DNA from: Candidatus Magasanikiibacteriota bacterium
Lineage (GTDB): Bacteria > Patescibacteriota > Patescibacteriia > Magasanikbacterales > UBA922
NCBI GenBank assembly: GCA_003518365.1
Contig: DOYU01000014.1
Span: 38,058-61,244 of the forward strand
Length of the DNA: 23,187 bases
Reading direction: 5' to 3'
This document shows, piece by piece, positions 4,999-11,886 of the stretch. The notes beneath the pieces were generated by a model. The model worked only from the letters and a program-made list of their open reading frames with translations, had not been told where the DNA came from and made no database searches. The translations under genes were made by a program, and so were the position numbers. Position 1 is the stretch's first letter; every line of letters begins with the position of its first letter.

Positions 4999-7521
4999 TT
5001 ATTCTACATCTTCAATTTCTCCGAGCAGGAGTGCCATACCGACGACTGTGTCGCCTTCAGCTTTGAATCGCATGATACGGACACCTTGTGTTGCACGTCC
5101 AAGTGTAGAGACAGATTTCAATGGTACGCGGACGACTTGTCCTTTTCGTGAAATCAAGAGCGTATCTTGGTTTTCCGTATTATTGATGACACGCATACTG
5201 ATGATCGGACCTGTCTTTGCCGTCACTGCCATAGTTTTGATACCGCTTCCTCCACGACCTTGGACTTTGTATTCATTGAGTTCTGTTTTCTTTCCAAGAC
5301 CATTTTCTGAAATGACGAGCATCTCGAGGACTTTTATTTTGACAAGTTCTGGAGAAACTACATCCATTCCGACGACTGTGTCATTTGATTTCAATTTCAT
5401 GCCACGGACACCTTTTGCGGTGCGTCCCATTGGACGGAGGCCACTTTCTTTGAATCGGATTGCTTGTCCTTGGCTGGTCGCGATGATGATGTCATCTTTG
5501 CCACTCGATGGACGAACCCACTCGAGCATATCGTCTTCTGCCAGTTTGAGTGCAATCAATCCTGATGCACGAACTTTCTTAAAATCTTCAAGCGCAGATT
5601 TTTTTATCGTTCCCTTGTTTGTTACCATGACAAGGTTTTTGTATTTCAGCACATCATCCATGGAGAGGATCACAGACACATTTTCATTTGGTGCAAGCTG
5701 GAGGAAGTTTACCAGTGCTTGTCCTTTTGATGTCCTAGTCGCCTGTGGGACGTCGTAGGCACGGAGCTGGAAGACACGACCACGAGTGGTAAAGAAGAGG
5801 AGATTGTCATGGGTATTGGTTGCGATCAAATGTTCGATGACGTCTTCTTCCTTTGTAGTGAGTCCTATGACACCTTTGCCACCACGAGCTTGTGTTTTGA
5901 AGGTGTCTGCTGGCATACGCTTAATGTAGCCATCTCGGGTTGCCATAATAATGGTCGCTTCGTTTGCCACGAGGTCTTCCATTTTGAATTCTTGCACGCC
6001 ATGTGCAATGATTTGTGTTTTTCTTTCACTCCCAAATTGTGTTTTGATTTCTTGCAATTCGGTTTTGACCACGCCAAGGATTCTTTTTTCACTGGCAAGG
6101 AGTGCTTCGAGTTCTTTGATGAGAGCCATTTTTTCTTTCAATTCATCTTCAATTTTCTTTCGTTCGAGGTTTGCCAATTGTTGCAAACGCATTTCGAGGA
6201 TAGCTACGGTTTGACGTTCAGAAAATTTGAATTGTTTCATCAAGTTTATCTTTGCTTCATCTTTGTCTTTTGATTTTCGGATCGTACTAATGATTTGATC
6301 GATTTTATCGAGTGCCATTTTCAATCCTTCGAGAATGTGTGCTCGTTCTTTTGCTTTATCGAGATCAAATTGTGTACGTCGCTTGATGACTTCTTCTCGG
6401 TGTTTGATATATTCTTCGAGCACGGTCTTCAAGTTCAAGAGTCGTGGCTGAATTCCATCCACGAGTGCGATCATGTTTACGTGAAATGTTGTTTGGAGTT
6501 CTGTCAATTTGAAAAGTTTGTTCAAGACTTTTTTTGGATAGGCATCTTTTTTGAGTTCTACGACAATGCGAACACCGTCTTTGTTTGATTCATCACGCAA
6601 GTCTTTGATACCTTCAATTTTCTTTTCTTGTACAAGAGTCGCAATTTTTTCAATCAATTTTGCTTTGTTTACTTGGTAGGGGACTTCATGAACCACGATA
6701 TTGTTTGACCCTGTTTTTCCTTCGATAATATCTGTTTTTGCTCGGATGACAATGCCACCACGACCAGATGCATAGGCAGAAAGAATATCTGGTTTACTAT
6801 AAATAATACCTCCGGTAGGAAAGTCTGGTCCTTTGATAAATTCGTTGAGTTCTTCGACGGACGCTGTTGGATGTTCTATCAAGTGGATGGTTCCGTCACA
6901 GAGTTCTCGGAGATTGTGTGGAGGAATGTTTGTCGCCATACCGACTGCAATACCCATGCTTCCATTGAGAAGAAGGTTTGGCAATCGTCCTGGCAAGACG
7001 CGTGGTTCTTTATTGGAAGAATCGTATGTTGGTGCAAAATCGACGGTTTCTTTTTCTATATCAAACAATAATTCTTCTGCAATCTTTTGCAATTTTGCTT
7101 CGGTATAACGCATGGCCGCAGCGTTGTCGCCGTCCATCGAACCAAAGTTTCCTTGACCAAAGACAAGTGGATCTCTCATGGAGAAATCTTGTGCCATGCG
7201 GACAAGAGAATCATAAATAGCAGAGTCACCGTGCGGATGGTATTTTGCCATCACTTCACCGACGACGTGTGCTGATTTTCGAAATTTTGTATTGTGTCTG
7301 AGACCAATTTTCCACATCGCATAGAGGATACGGCGGTGTACTGGTTTCAAACCATCACGAACATCCGGCAGTGCACGAGAGACGATGACACTCATGGCGT
7401 AGTCGAGATACGATGTACGCATTTCATCGACGAGTTCAATAGGTTCGACATGTCCGATATTGGAAGATGCTTCTTCAGCACTCATTTTTTCGGTTGGTTG
7501 GATCATTTTCTTTTTTGCCAT
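4999..7521 (-). CDS. gyrA: DNA gyrase subunit A
   Basis: This is the breakage-reunion subunit of gyrase, which with GyrB introduces negative supercoils; 840 aa. The winged-helix region contains VHRRILYAMW, and the catalytic tyrosine is Y139 in AAMRYTEAKL. The C-terminal beta-pinwheel has the GyrA box as QARGGKG (544-550), which marks it as GyrA and not ParC. The quinolone-resistance region reads HPHGDSAIYDS, so S100 and D104 (E. coli 83 and 87) have the susceptible-type residues. The start follows the upstream gene's stop by two bases and has no SD, suggesting coupling. A second ATG lies five codons in. It is last in a minus-strand operon with the single-TM and MBL-fold genes. Confidence 0.97.
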   Translation of the reverse strand: MAKKKMIQPTEKMSAEEASSNIGHVEPIELVDEMRTSYLDYAMSVIVSRALPDVRDGLKPVHRRILYAMWKIGLRHNTKFRKSAHVVGEVMAKYHPHGDSAIYDSLVRMAQDFSMRDPLVFGQGNFGSMDGDNAAAMRYTEAKLQKIAEELLFDIEKETVDFAPTYDSSNKEPRVLPGRLPNLLLNGSMGIAVGMATNIPPHNLRELCDGTIHLIEHPTASVEELNEFIKGPDFPTGGIIYSKPDILSAYASGRGGIVIRAKTDIIEGKTGSNNIVVHEVPYQVNKAKLIEKIATLVQEKKIEGIKDLRDESNKDGVRIVVELKKDAYPKKVLNKLFKLTELQTTFHVNMIALVDGIQPRLLNLKTVLEEYIKHREEVIKRRTQFDLDKAKERAHILEGLKMALDKIDQIISTIRKSKDKDEAKINLMKQFKFSERQTVAILEMRLQQLANLERKKIEDELKEKMALIKELEALLASEKRILGVVKTELQEIKTQFGSERKTQIIAHGVQEFKMEDLVANEATIIMATRDGYIKRMPADTFKTQARGGKGVIGLTTKEEDVIEHLIATNTHDNLLFFTTRGRVFQLRAYDVPQATRTSKGQALVNFLQLAPNENVSVILSMDDVLKYKNLVMVTNKGTIKKSALEDFKKVRASGLIALKLAEDDMLEWVRPSSGKDDIIIATSQGQAIRFKESGLRPMGRTAKGVRGMKLKSNDTVVGMDVVSPELVKIKVLEMLVISENGLGKKTELNEYKVQGRGGSGIKTMAVTAKTGPIISMRVINNTENQDTLLISRKGQVVRVPLKSVSTLGRATQGVRIMRFKAEGDTVVGMALLLGEIEDVE

Positions 7522-7523
7522 AG

Positions 7524-8072
7524 CTAGGGTGTTGTTGTCGTGTTAGCAGTACTTGTTGGAGTAGAGGATACGTGAGTAGAGAGGATATTGGCAAGGGTGT
7601 CGAGTGTTGATGGTGGTGTCTGTGTACCTGTGTTGGTCGTTTCTGTCTCAATATGTTGCAGTGCGGCTGAGGTATCTCTGAGTGATGCTGATTCTGCGGC
7701 CTGCGTATCCTGTGCTCCTGCTATTTGCATTGCTTTAGCAAAGTGTTCCCCAACAGTGTTGAGAGGTGTCTCCACTGCATACTTTCCGTTCGCGGCATCA
7801 TAGAAGACCGTCCGCATGTTCCATCCCCACATGCCAAATATGGTAAGGGTGATGAAGCCAACAGATATCCAGACGATACGCTGTTTTTGTGCATGCCCAG
7901 CGTAGTCAGCTGCAACGCGCTCTCGAGGATCTCGTGTTTTTTTTCTTTCTGAGTTATATGGTTCTTCCATGGCATCTCCACTCCCACGGATACTTGCCTC
8001 GAGCGCATCGATCGTACTGTCAATATCTTCTTTCAAACGTCCTTGAATTGTCTTTGATTGTTGCTTTCTCAT
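7524..8072 (-). CDS. Single-pass membrane protein, 182 aa, unknown function
   Basis: No family is recognised. The N-terminal ~65 residues are charged and helical (MRKQQSKTIQGRLKEDIDST...). One transmembrane helix follows at about residues 66-84 (IVWISVGFITLTIFGMWGW). The C-terminal ~95 residues end in a long Thr/Ser/Pro-rich low-complexity tail. Positive residues before the helix suggest N-in, C-out topology. It lies between the MBL-fold gene and gyrA on one transcript, and its stop is two bases before the gyrA start. A 6-bp hairpin sits in the 43-base gap upstream. Its link to gyrase is positional only. Confidence 0.75.
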   Translation of the reverse strand: MRKQQSKTIQGRLKEDIDSTIDALEASIRGSGDAMEEPYNSERKKTRDPRERVAADYAGHAQKQRIVWISVGFITLTIFGMWGWNMRTVFYDAANGKYAVETPLNTVGEHFAKAMQIAGAQDTQAAESASLRDTSAALQHIETETTNTGTQTPPSTLDTLANILSTHVSSTPTSTANTTTTP

Positions 8073-8087
8073 ACAGCTTAGTACGTT

Positions 8088-8102
8088 CCTTCCTTAGGAA
8101 GG
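8088..8102 (-). other. Hairpin in the MBL / TM-protein intergenic gap
   Basis: CCTTCC-TTA-GGAAGG forms a 6-bp stem, extendable imperfectly by outer GTTCC/GGAAC (8086-8107). With no T tract on the minus strand it is not a clear terminator; an mRNA processing or stability element is possible. Confidence 0.4.
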
Positions 8103-8115
8103 AGAGGAACCCATA

Positions 8116-8730
8116 TTATTCCTTTGTCAAAACAATCACACGTGTATCTTCTTGCGGTAAATCTTTTTTCTTGATAATAGTCTTAACTTCTTCGACAACA
8201 TCCTTTGCGCCATAAGCTTTCAAAAATGAGGATACAGGGTCAGCATCAGGATCTATATCACTTTTGAACATCATCGGGATCACAATGCGAGGTTCTACGG
8301 CATTCACTGTTTTTACGGCGTCTTCAGCATTGTAGCAGCCATGGCCTCCTACGGGAATGATCAGGACATCAACATCTGCGAGCACTTCGAGCTGCGCATC
8401 AGTAAGTTGTTTTGATGCATTTCCCAGATGTCCAACACTGAGATATTCACTATCCACGCGAAGAAATACTTGTCCTTCCTCATGACCCTGTACTGCCGTC
8501 ACAAGAACTCCTTTTGTCTCGCATTCTCCGGGTGTTGTGAGGACAAATGGATCACCTGAAAGCGTGATAGAATTTTCTTCCCCACGCGTGTAGAGACCTA
8601 GCTGTGGAGAAAGACTGCGAGGAAAGTTTCCTTTTTCTGGTCTATATGGATCAATGACAACGGTTACGTCCTCATCAATAGGTTTTGTTTGGATTTTTAT
8701 TGCGGAATTGCCGAGCCAAGAGATATGCAT
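8116..8730 (-). CDS. MBL-fold (COG2220/UlaG-like) protein lacking the HxHxDH motif
   Basis: This 204-aa protein has the outline of a metallo-beta-lactamase-fold protein of the UlaG-like group: MHISWLGNSAIKI at the N-terminus, TTPGECETKGV (65-75), SVGHLGN (98-104), then IIPVGGHGCYNAEDA and PRIVIPMMF. The usual metal-binding HxHxDH, expected near residues 45-60, is absent; the region reads LGLYTRGEENS. The remaining His residues (H83, H101, H130) may still bind one metal or none. It is the first gene of the transcript leading to gyrA, with a strong promoter upstream. The activity is unknown, and it may be a non-catalytic member. Confidence 0.8.
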   Translation of the reverse strand: MHISWLGNSAIKIQTKPIDEDVTVVIDPYRPEKGNFPRSLSPQLGLYTRGEENSITLSGDPFVLTTPGECETKGVLVTAVQGHEEGQVFLRVDSEYLSVGHLGNASKQLTDAQLEVLADVDVLIIPVGGHGCYNAEDAVKTVNAVEPRIVIPMMFKSDIDPDADPVSSFLKAYGAKDVVEEVKTIIKKKDLPQEDTRVIVLTKE

Positions 8731-8761
8731 AGTGATTCAAAAACAGAAAAATAGTGCCTCT

Positions 8762-8790
8762 ATTATAGGGGAAATGGGGGTTTCGTGCAA
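8762..8790 (-). promoter_or_regulatory. Sigma-70 promoter of the MBL-TM-gyrA operon
   Basis: On the minus strand TTGCAC (8785-8790), a 17-base spacer and a perfect TATAAT (8762-8767) lie 32 bases before the MBL-fold start. It is back to back with the plus-strand promoter at 8813. Confidence 0.8.
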
Positions 8791-8812
8791 GTACGTACAT
8801 GTTGTTTTTTGG

Positions 8813-8841
8813 TTGACAAATATGTATATAGCTGTTATATT
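8813..8841 (+). promoter_or_regulatory. Consensus promoter of the orphan gene at 8870
   Basis: TTGACA at 8813-8818, exactly 17 bases, then TATATT at 8836-8841. It lies 29 bases before an SD-led GTG start. Confidence 0.85.
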
Positions 8842-8869
8842 TTTGTATCGTTTTACAGGAGGGGAAAAC

Positions 8870-9196
8870 GTGCTTGTGTTCAAGGTAGACAGCGTCGATC
8901 AGCTTCTTGTGGCCATTGGGACATGCCGTCCTTCTCCTCAGTCCGAGGGGCCTGTGGTTGTCAAGATCGAGTTTCCTGATGGGAGAACCATCGTCGGTGC
9001 TTACTATGATGTCGGAGGACCTAAGTTTCACAGGCCAGACGCTGAGACCGTATTCCAGGTATTCTTGGATGAATTTCTTGGTTGGTTTACACCATTGGTC
9101 ACTCGGCTCCTCATAGAGGGGGTGACGTTCGTCACCAAGACGGATTCCGATGGCATGACCTGTGTGCTCGAATGGAGCATTGAAATACCACCGTGA
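8870..9196 (+). CDS. Orphan single-gene unit, 108-aa protein, function unknown
   Basis: I do not recognise a family. GTG 8870 is chosen because AGGAGG (8857-8862) lies seven bases upstream and a consensus promoter lies before that. A longer reading from 8654 runs through the promoter and is rejected. The product starts LVFKVDSVDQLLVAIGTC and has a strand-turn-strand look in VVVKIEFPDGRTIVGAYYD. It continues with a helical FQVFLDEFLGWFTPLVTRLL and ends with two likely strands (VTFVTKTDSDG, TCVLEWSIEIPP). No signal peptide or TM is evident; it is probably a small alpha/beta cytosolic protein. Codon use is richer in G+C than the neighbours, as in the unit at 1602-2352, which suggests transfer or a cassette origin. 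Confidence 0.65.
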   Translation: MLVFKVDSVDQLLVAIGTCRPSPQSEGPVVVKIEFPDGRTIVGAYYDVGGPKFHRPDAETVFQVFLDEFLGWFTPLVTRLLIEGVTFVTKTDSDGMTCVLEWSIEIPP

Positions 9197-9198
9197 GA

Positions 9199-9265
9199 AG
9201 ACGCTTCGTCTCCACACAATACGACCCCACTCGGTGTATCCGGTGGGGTCGCTTGCTTTTTATTT
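9199..9265 (+). terminator. Terminator of the orphan unit (with a preceding small hairpin)
   Basis: The main stem is CGACCCCAC/GTGGGGTCG (9222-9251) with an inner CGG/CCG extension, followed by the T-rich CTTGCTTTTTATTTT. A 5-bp hairpin AGACG/CGTCT sits at 9199-9211 between stop codon and terminator. It may also slow the convergent gmk transcript, but the minus strand lacks a clear T tract. Confidence 0.85.
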
Positions 9266-9281
9266 TGAATTTCAAATTTGC

Positions 9282-9860
9282 TTATTTGGATTTCTTTCGA
9301 TACTCCTCGATAATCCCTACAATCTTCTCAACCGTCTCATCCAGGGCTCCTTCTTTATTTACCACACGGAAGTCATAATCTTTTGATGTTTCCAGTTCTT
9401 CTTCTGCAATCTGGAGACGTTCATGCATTTTTTCTTCACTCACGCCACCGCGATTGATAATGCGTTCACGCAATACATCCATACTCTCTGGCATGAGGAA
9501 AATAGAGAGATGCGGGATATCAAGTTTGTCGAGGCTGTGTTTGCCGTTGACGTCTGCTTGGGAGAAGAGGATATTGTGTTCTTTGAGCGATGCGTCGAGT
9601 TTTTCTTTTTCTGTGCCATAGAGATTGCCAGCATAGTCATTGTATTCGACAAAGTCACCTGCCTCTATTTTTTTTTCAAAAACATTTCGAGAAATAAAAT
9701 GATAATCTGTACCATTTATTTCTCCCTCACGTCTGTCACGTGTTGTCGTGGTAACAAACTGTACGGCATCATCAATATGATCGATCAATTTTCTGATCAC
9801 GCTATTTTTCCCTCCACCTGATGGAGAAGAGATGAGGACGAGGATACCGCGATGGTTCAT
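9282..9860 (-). CDS. gmk: Guanylate kinase
   Basis: It phosphorylates GMP to GDP with ATP; 192 aa is typical. The GMP-binding signature is intact: TTTRDRREGEINGTDYHF, followed by FVEYNDYAGNLYGT. A downstream REGION like RIINRGGVSEEKMHERL fits the lid and adenine contacts. The P-loop is unusual, reading SSPSGGGKN (residues 11-19). The first Gly of the usual GPSGxGK[S/T/G] is Ser, and the residue after Lys18 is Asn. The gene starts two bases after the stop of the pseudouridine synthase gene without an SD, so the two are one operon. Confidence 0.93.
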   Translation of the reverse strand: MNHRGILVLISSPSGGGKNSVIRKLIDHIDDAVQFVTTTTRDRREGEINGTDYHFISRNVFEKKIEAGDFVEYNDYAGNLYGTEKEKLDASLKEHNILFSQADVNGKHSLDKLDIPHLSIFLMPESMDVLRERIINRGGVSEEKMHERLQIAEEELETSKDYDFRVVNKEGALDETVEKIVGIIEEYRKKSK

Positions 9861-9862
9861 AC

Positions 9863-10840
9863 TTATGCGAGTGAATCTAAATACTGTTGCAATTCTTCTG
9901 GCAGCGGAGATTCAAAACAGTGCATCGCTCCTGCCAAATCTTGAAAGCACAACTTGGCTGCATGTAGGAAAAGTCGTCCAAGATGTTCGTCATTTTTTTT
10001 GAGCAATTTTTTATTGAAGTAGAGTGTATCACCGACAACTGGGTGTGCATAGGCATACATGTGGACGCGGATTTGGTGTGTGCGGCCAGAGTGAATACGA
10101 ACAGACAAGAGAGAAAAACGTCCCAGACGTTTGATAACTTTAAAATCTGTACGGGCTTCTTTTCCTGGCTGAATATTGTCTACTGTGTTGAGTGTAACAG
10201 CTTTTAGCCTTGGTCGTGAGACCATGCGACCATCGTTGCCACGATCGATCGGAAAGTCTATGGTGTCTTCGTTTGCCTCGATTGTCCCATACACGAGGAC
10301 GGTATATTGTTTTTCAACACTCCGAGCTTTGAATTGATCTTTCAAATGATGAAACATGGCGTTCGTCTTTGCCACCACAAGCGTGCCTGATGCTTCTTTA
10401 TCAAGTCGGTGGACGATACCTGGGCGAACAGGATTTTCTCCTACATGTTCAATGTCTGGATATGTCTGTACCAGCCATGCGGTCAATGTTACTTTTTCGC
10501 CTGCCTCTGTCGGGTGGACGAGAAGACCTGCAGGTTTGTGTATCACGACATAGTCTGACGTTTCTCCCAAAACAACAATCTTTGCATACAGAGACGTGTC
10601 CACTTTTTCCTCTTCTCGAACATGTTCATACGATGCTTCCTGTTCCAATCGAATAGTCTGTCCTTCATTGATGAGGATCCCAGCTTTTTTTGCCACGGTA
10701 TCTTCTATATGGATGTACCCGTGTGACACAAGTTTTTTTATGTGCGAACGGGAATGCGAAGAAACCTCTGAAAGAAAGAGGTCAAGTCGATTGCCACTGT
10801 GCGCGGCATCGACGATATAGGATTCAGTATGTTCGGACAT
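9863..10840 (-). CDS. RluA/RluD-family 23S rRNA pseudouridine synthase
   Basis: This 325-aa enzyme isomerises uridine in RNA, most likely 23S rRNA. An S4 RNA-binding domain (NRLDLFLSEV...IKKLVSHGYIHI) is followed by the catalytic domain. That domain carries HRLDKEASG, with the nucleophile D147, and GRTHQIRVH towards the C-terminus. ATG 10840 is chosen because the S4 domain begins right after it; longer readings would run through the tRNA at 10915-10987. It lies 75 bases downstream of tRNA-Ile on the same strand and two bases upstream of gmk. RluC, RluD and related paralogues cannot be told apart from sequence alone. Confidence 0.9.
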   Translation of the reverse strand: MSEHTESYIVDAAHSGNRLDLFLSEVSSHSRSHIKKLVSHGYIHIEDTVAKKAGILINEGQTIRLEQEASYEHVREEEKVDTSLYAKIVVLGETSDYVVIHKPAGLLVHPTEAGEKVTLTAWLVQTYPDIEHVGENPVRPGIVHRLDKEASGTLVVAKTNAMFHHLKDQFKARSVEKQYTVLVYGTIEANEDTIDFPIDRGNDGRMVSRPRLKAVTLNTVDNIQPGKEARTDFKVIKRLGRFSLLSVRIHSGRTHQIRVHMYAYAHPVVGDTLYFNKKLLKKNDEHLGRLFLHAAKLCFQDLAGAMHCFESPLPEELQQYLDSLA

Positions 10841-10852
10841 ATATATAGTGTA

Positions 10853-10863
10853 CGCCTGGATGG
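10853..10863 (-). repeat. Partial copy of the tRNA-Ile 3' end
   Basis: The 11-mer CGCCTGGATGG here repeats 10917-10927, which is the acceptor and T-stem 3' half of the tRNA. A further GAAC matches four bases on in both copies (10868-10871 and 10932-10935), so the similarity spans about 19 bases. The two copies are 64 bases apart in direct orientation, with an inverted repeat between them. Confidence 0.6.
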
Positions 10864-10881
10864 TCCCGAACAAATAAGTTA

Positions 10882-10910
10882 TTTCTTGTACTCGGAAAAC
10901 ATACAAGAAA
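10882..10910. other. Perfect 9-bp inverted repeat between tRNA-Ile and its partial copy
   Basis: TTTCTTGTA and TACAAGAAA flank an 11-base loop. On the minus strand it lies four bases after the tRNA discriminator base. It has no following T tract, so it may be a processing or partial-termination signal instead of a full terminator. Confidence 0.6.
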
Positions 10911-10914
10911 ATTG

Positions 10915-10987
10915 TGCGCCTGGATGGAATTGAACCATCGACTCCGACGTTATAAGCGTCGTACTCTAACCACTGAGTTACAGGCGC
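10915..10987 (-). tRNA. tRNA-Ile(UAU)
   Basis: A 73-base cloverleaf reads on the minus strand: acceptor GCGCCTG/CAGGCGC, D stem ACTC/GAGT, anticodon stem CGACG/CGTCG with loop CTTATAA (anticodon TAT), a five-base variable loop, T stem GATGG/CCATC with loop TTCAATT, and discriminator A. CCA is not encoded (ACAAT follows). The anticodon reads AUA directly. Most bacteria instead read AUA with a CAU-anticodon tRNA modified by TilS. The sequence is preceded by its own promoter and probably continues into the pseudouridine synthase and gmk transcript. Confidence 0.95.
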
Positions 10988-11038
10988 GTGGGTAGTTCTT
11001 CCCAAGCGCAGAAGTGCGTGAATGCAAAGAATGCTCGT

Positions 11039-11067
11039 AGTGTAGCAAAAAAGAGAGAAGAAATCAA
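11039..11067 (-). promoter_or_regulatory. Promoter of tRNA-Ile (and likely the downstream genes)
   Basis: On the minus strand TTGATT (11062-11067), 17 bases and TACACT (11039-11044). It is divergent from the HD-gene promoter at 11078. Confidence 0.7.
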
Positions 11068-11077
11068 GGCTGTGCGG

Positions 11078-11106
11078 TTGAACGCACTTGCCATGTATGC
11101 TATGAT
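11078..11106 (+). promoter_or_regulatory. Promoter of the HD-DUF389 operon
   Basis: TTGAAC at 11078-11083, 17 bases, TATGAT at 11101-11106. The expected transcript start is only about 14 bases before ATG 11128, so the mRNA leader is very short and lacks an SD. Confidence 0.8.
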
Positions 11107-11127
11107 CACACTACAGTATATATATTT

Positions 11128-11883
11128 ATGACTTTTACCCGTATTCAAAACGTGCGCGCCCTCATCTCCCAGGCGGAAACGATCCTTATGGGGAGCCATG
11201 ATCCACTGCATGATCATCGGCATGCTGAGCGAGTTGCAGACTATGCCGTGGCTATTGCGACAGAACTCAATATCACAAAGGCGTCACATATTGATGCCTT
11301 GAGATTGAGTGCTTGGTGGCATGATATTTCTCGCGTGATGACAGAGAAGCCGTCATTTTTATTGATGCCGTTTATTGATGATACACTGTCGGCTGTAATT
11401 CTTGCTTGGACAGCACTCAAGAGTGGCAAGTGGAATCGCACGGTCTGGCTTGCCAGTCGATTGATTCTAGCAAAAAGTGTCGGTACGGGAAAATTGTTTG
11501 CTCGTATGTTTCTTACAAAACGTATGCGACTTTTGCTTGATATTTTGCAAGACGCCGATACGGTCGATACACTCGCAAGCGAACGCACGCGTATTATCCG
11601 TGAACTGGTGGAATCTTCTCGTGCGTATCATTATGCATATCGTGTCATGGTGTGGTGGTTTGTCTCGACTGCATTTTTAGAAGTCAAAACGAACGCAGCA
11701 AAAGCACAACTCATGATTGTGCTCCAAGAATTTATGGTATGGGTGCATCAGGAAAAGATTATGAAGTGGCATACCGATCGGTATGGACAAGAGTGGATTG
11801 ATTATGTGCATGCACGACTTCTTTTTATTATGACACAATTGGAACGTGATCTTGCTTTTGTTCGCATCCATACCGTGTCCTAA
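11128..11883 (+). CDS. HD-domain phosphohydrolase-like protein
   Basis: This 251-aa protein has the ligands of the HD superfamily: H28xxxH32 in DPLHDHRHAERV, H65-D66 in SAWWHDISR and an aspartate in the DADTVD segment (142-147). Family members are metal-dependent phosphohydrolases acting on nucleotides, cyclic dinucleotides or similar; the substrate here is not indicated. The C-terminal half is helical and hydrophobic in places (YRVMVWWFVSTAFLEV) but no clear membrane helix is called. It is followed three bases later by a DUF389 membrane-protein gene, so the two form an operon and may act on a common process. Confidence 0.85.
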   Translation: MTFTRIQNVRALISQAETILMGSHDPLHDHRHAERVADYAVAIATELNITKASHIDALRLSAWWHDISRVMTEKPSFLLMPFIDDTLSAVILAWTALKSGKWNRTVWLASRLILAKSVGTGKLFARMFLTKRMRLLLDILQDADTVDTLASERTRIIRELVESSRAYHYAYRVMVWWFVSTAFLEVKTNAAKAQLMIVLQEFMVWVHQEKIMKWHTDRYGQEWIDYVHARLLFIMTQLERDLAFVRIHTVS

Positions 11884-11886
11884 TAT

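Noticed and set aside
4964..5758. 264-codon plus-strand ORF opposite gyrA
   Set aside because: It is antisense to a clear gyrA and its product is low-complexity (Ser/Phe/Pro-rich). It begins inside the ruvA terminator.
8675..9217. 180-codon minus-strand ORF opposite the orphan gene
   Set aside because: It overlaps the start of the MBL-fold gene and both promoters. The promoter, SD and terminator all support the plus-strand gene instead.
9863..11005. 380-codon version of the pseudouridine synthase
   Set aside because: Its first 55 codons read through tRNA-Ile and the intergenic hairpin, so the start at 10840 is used.
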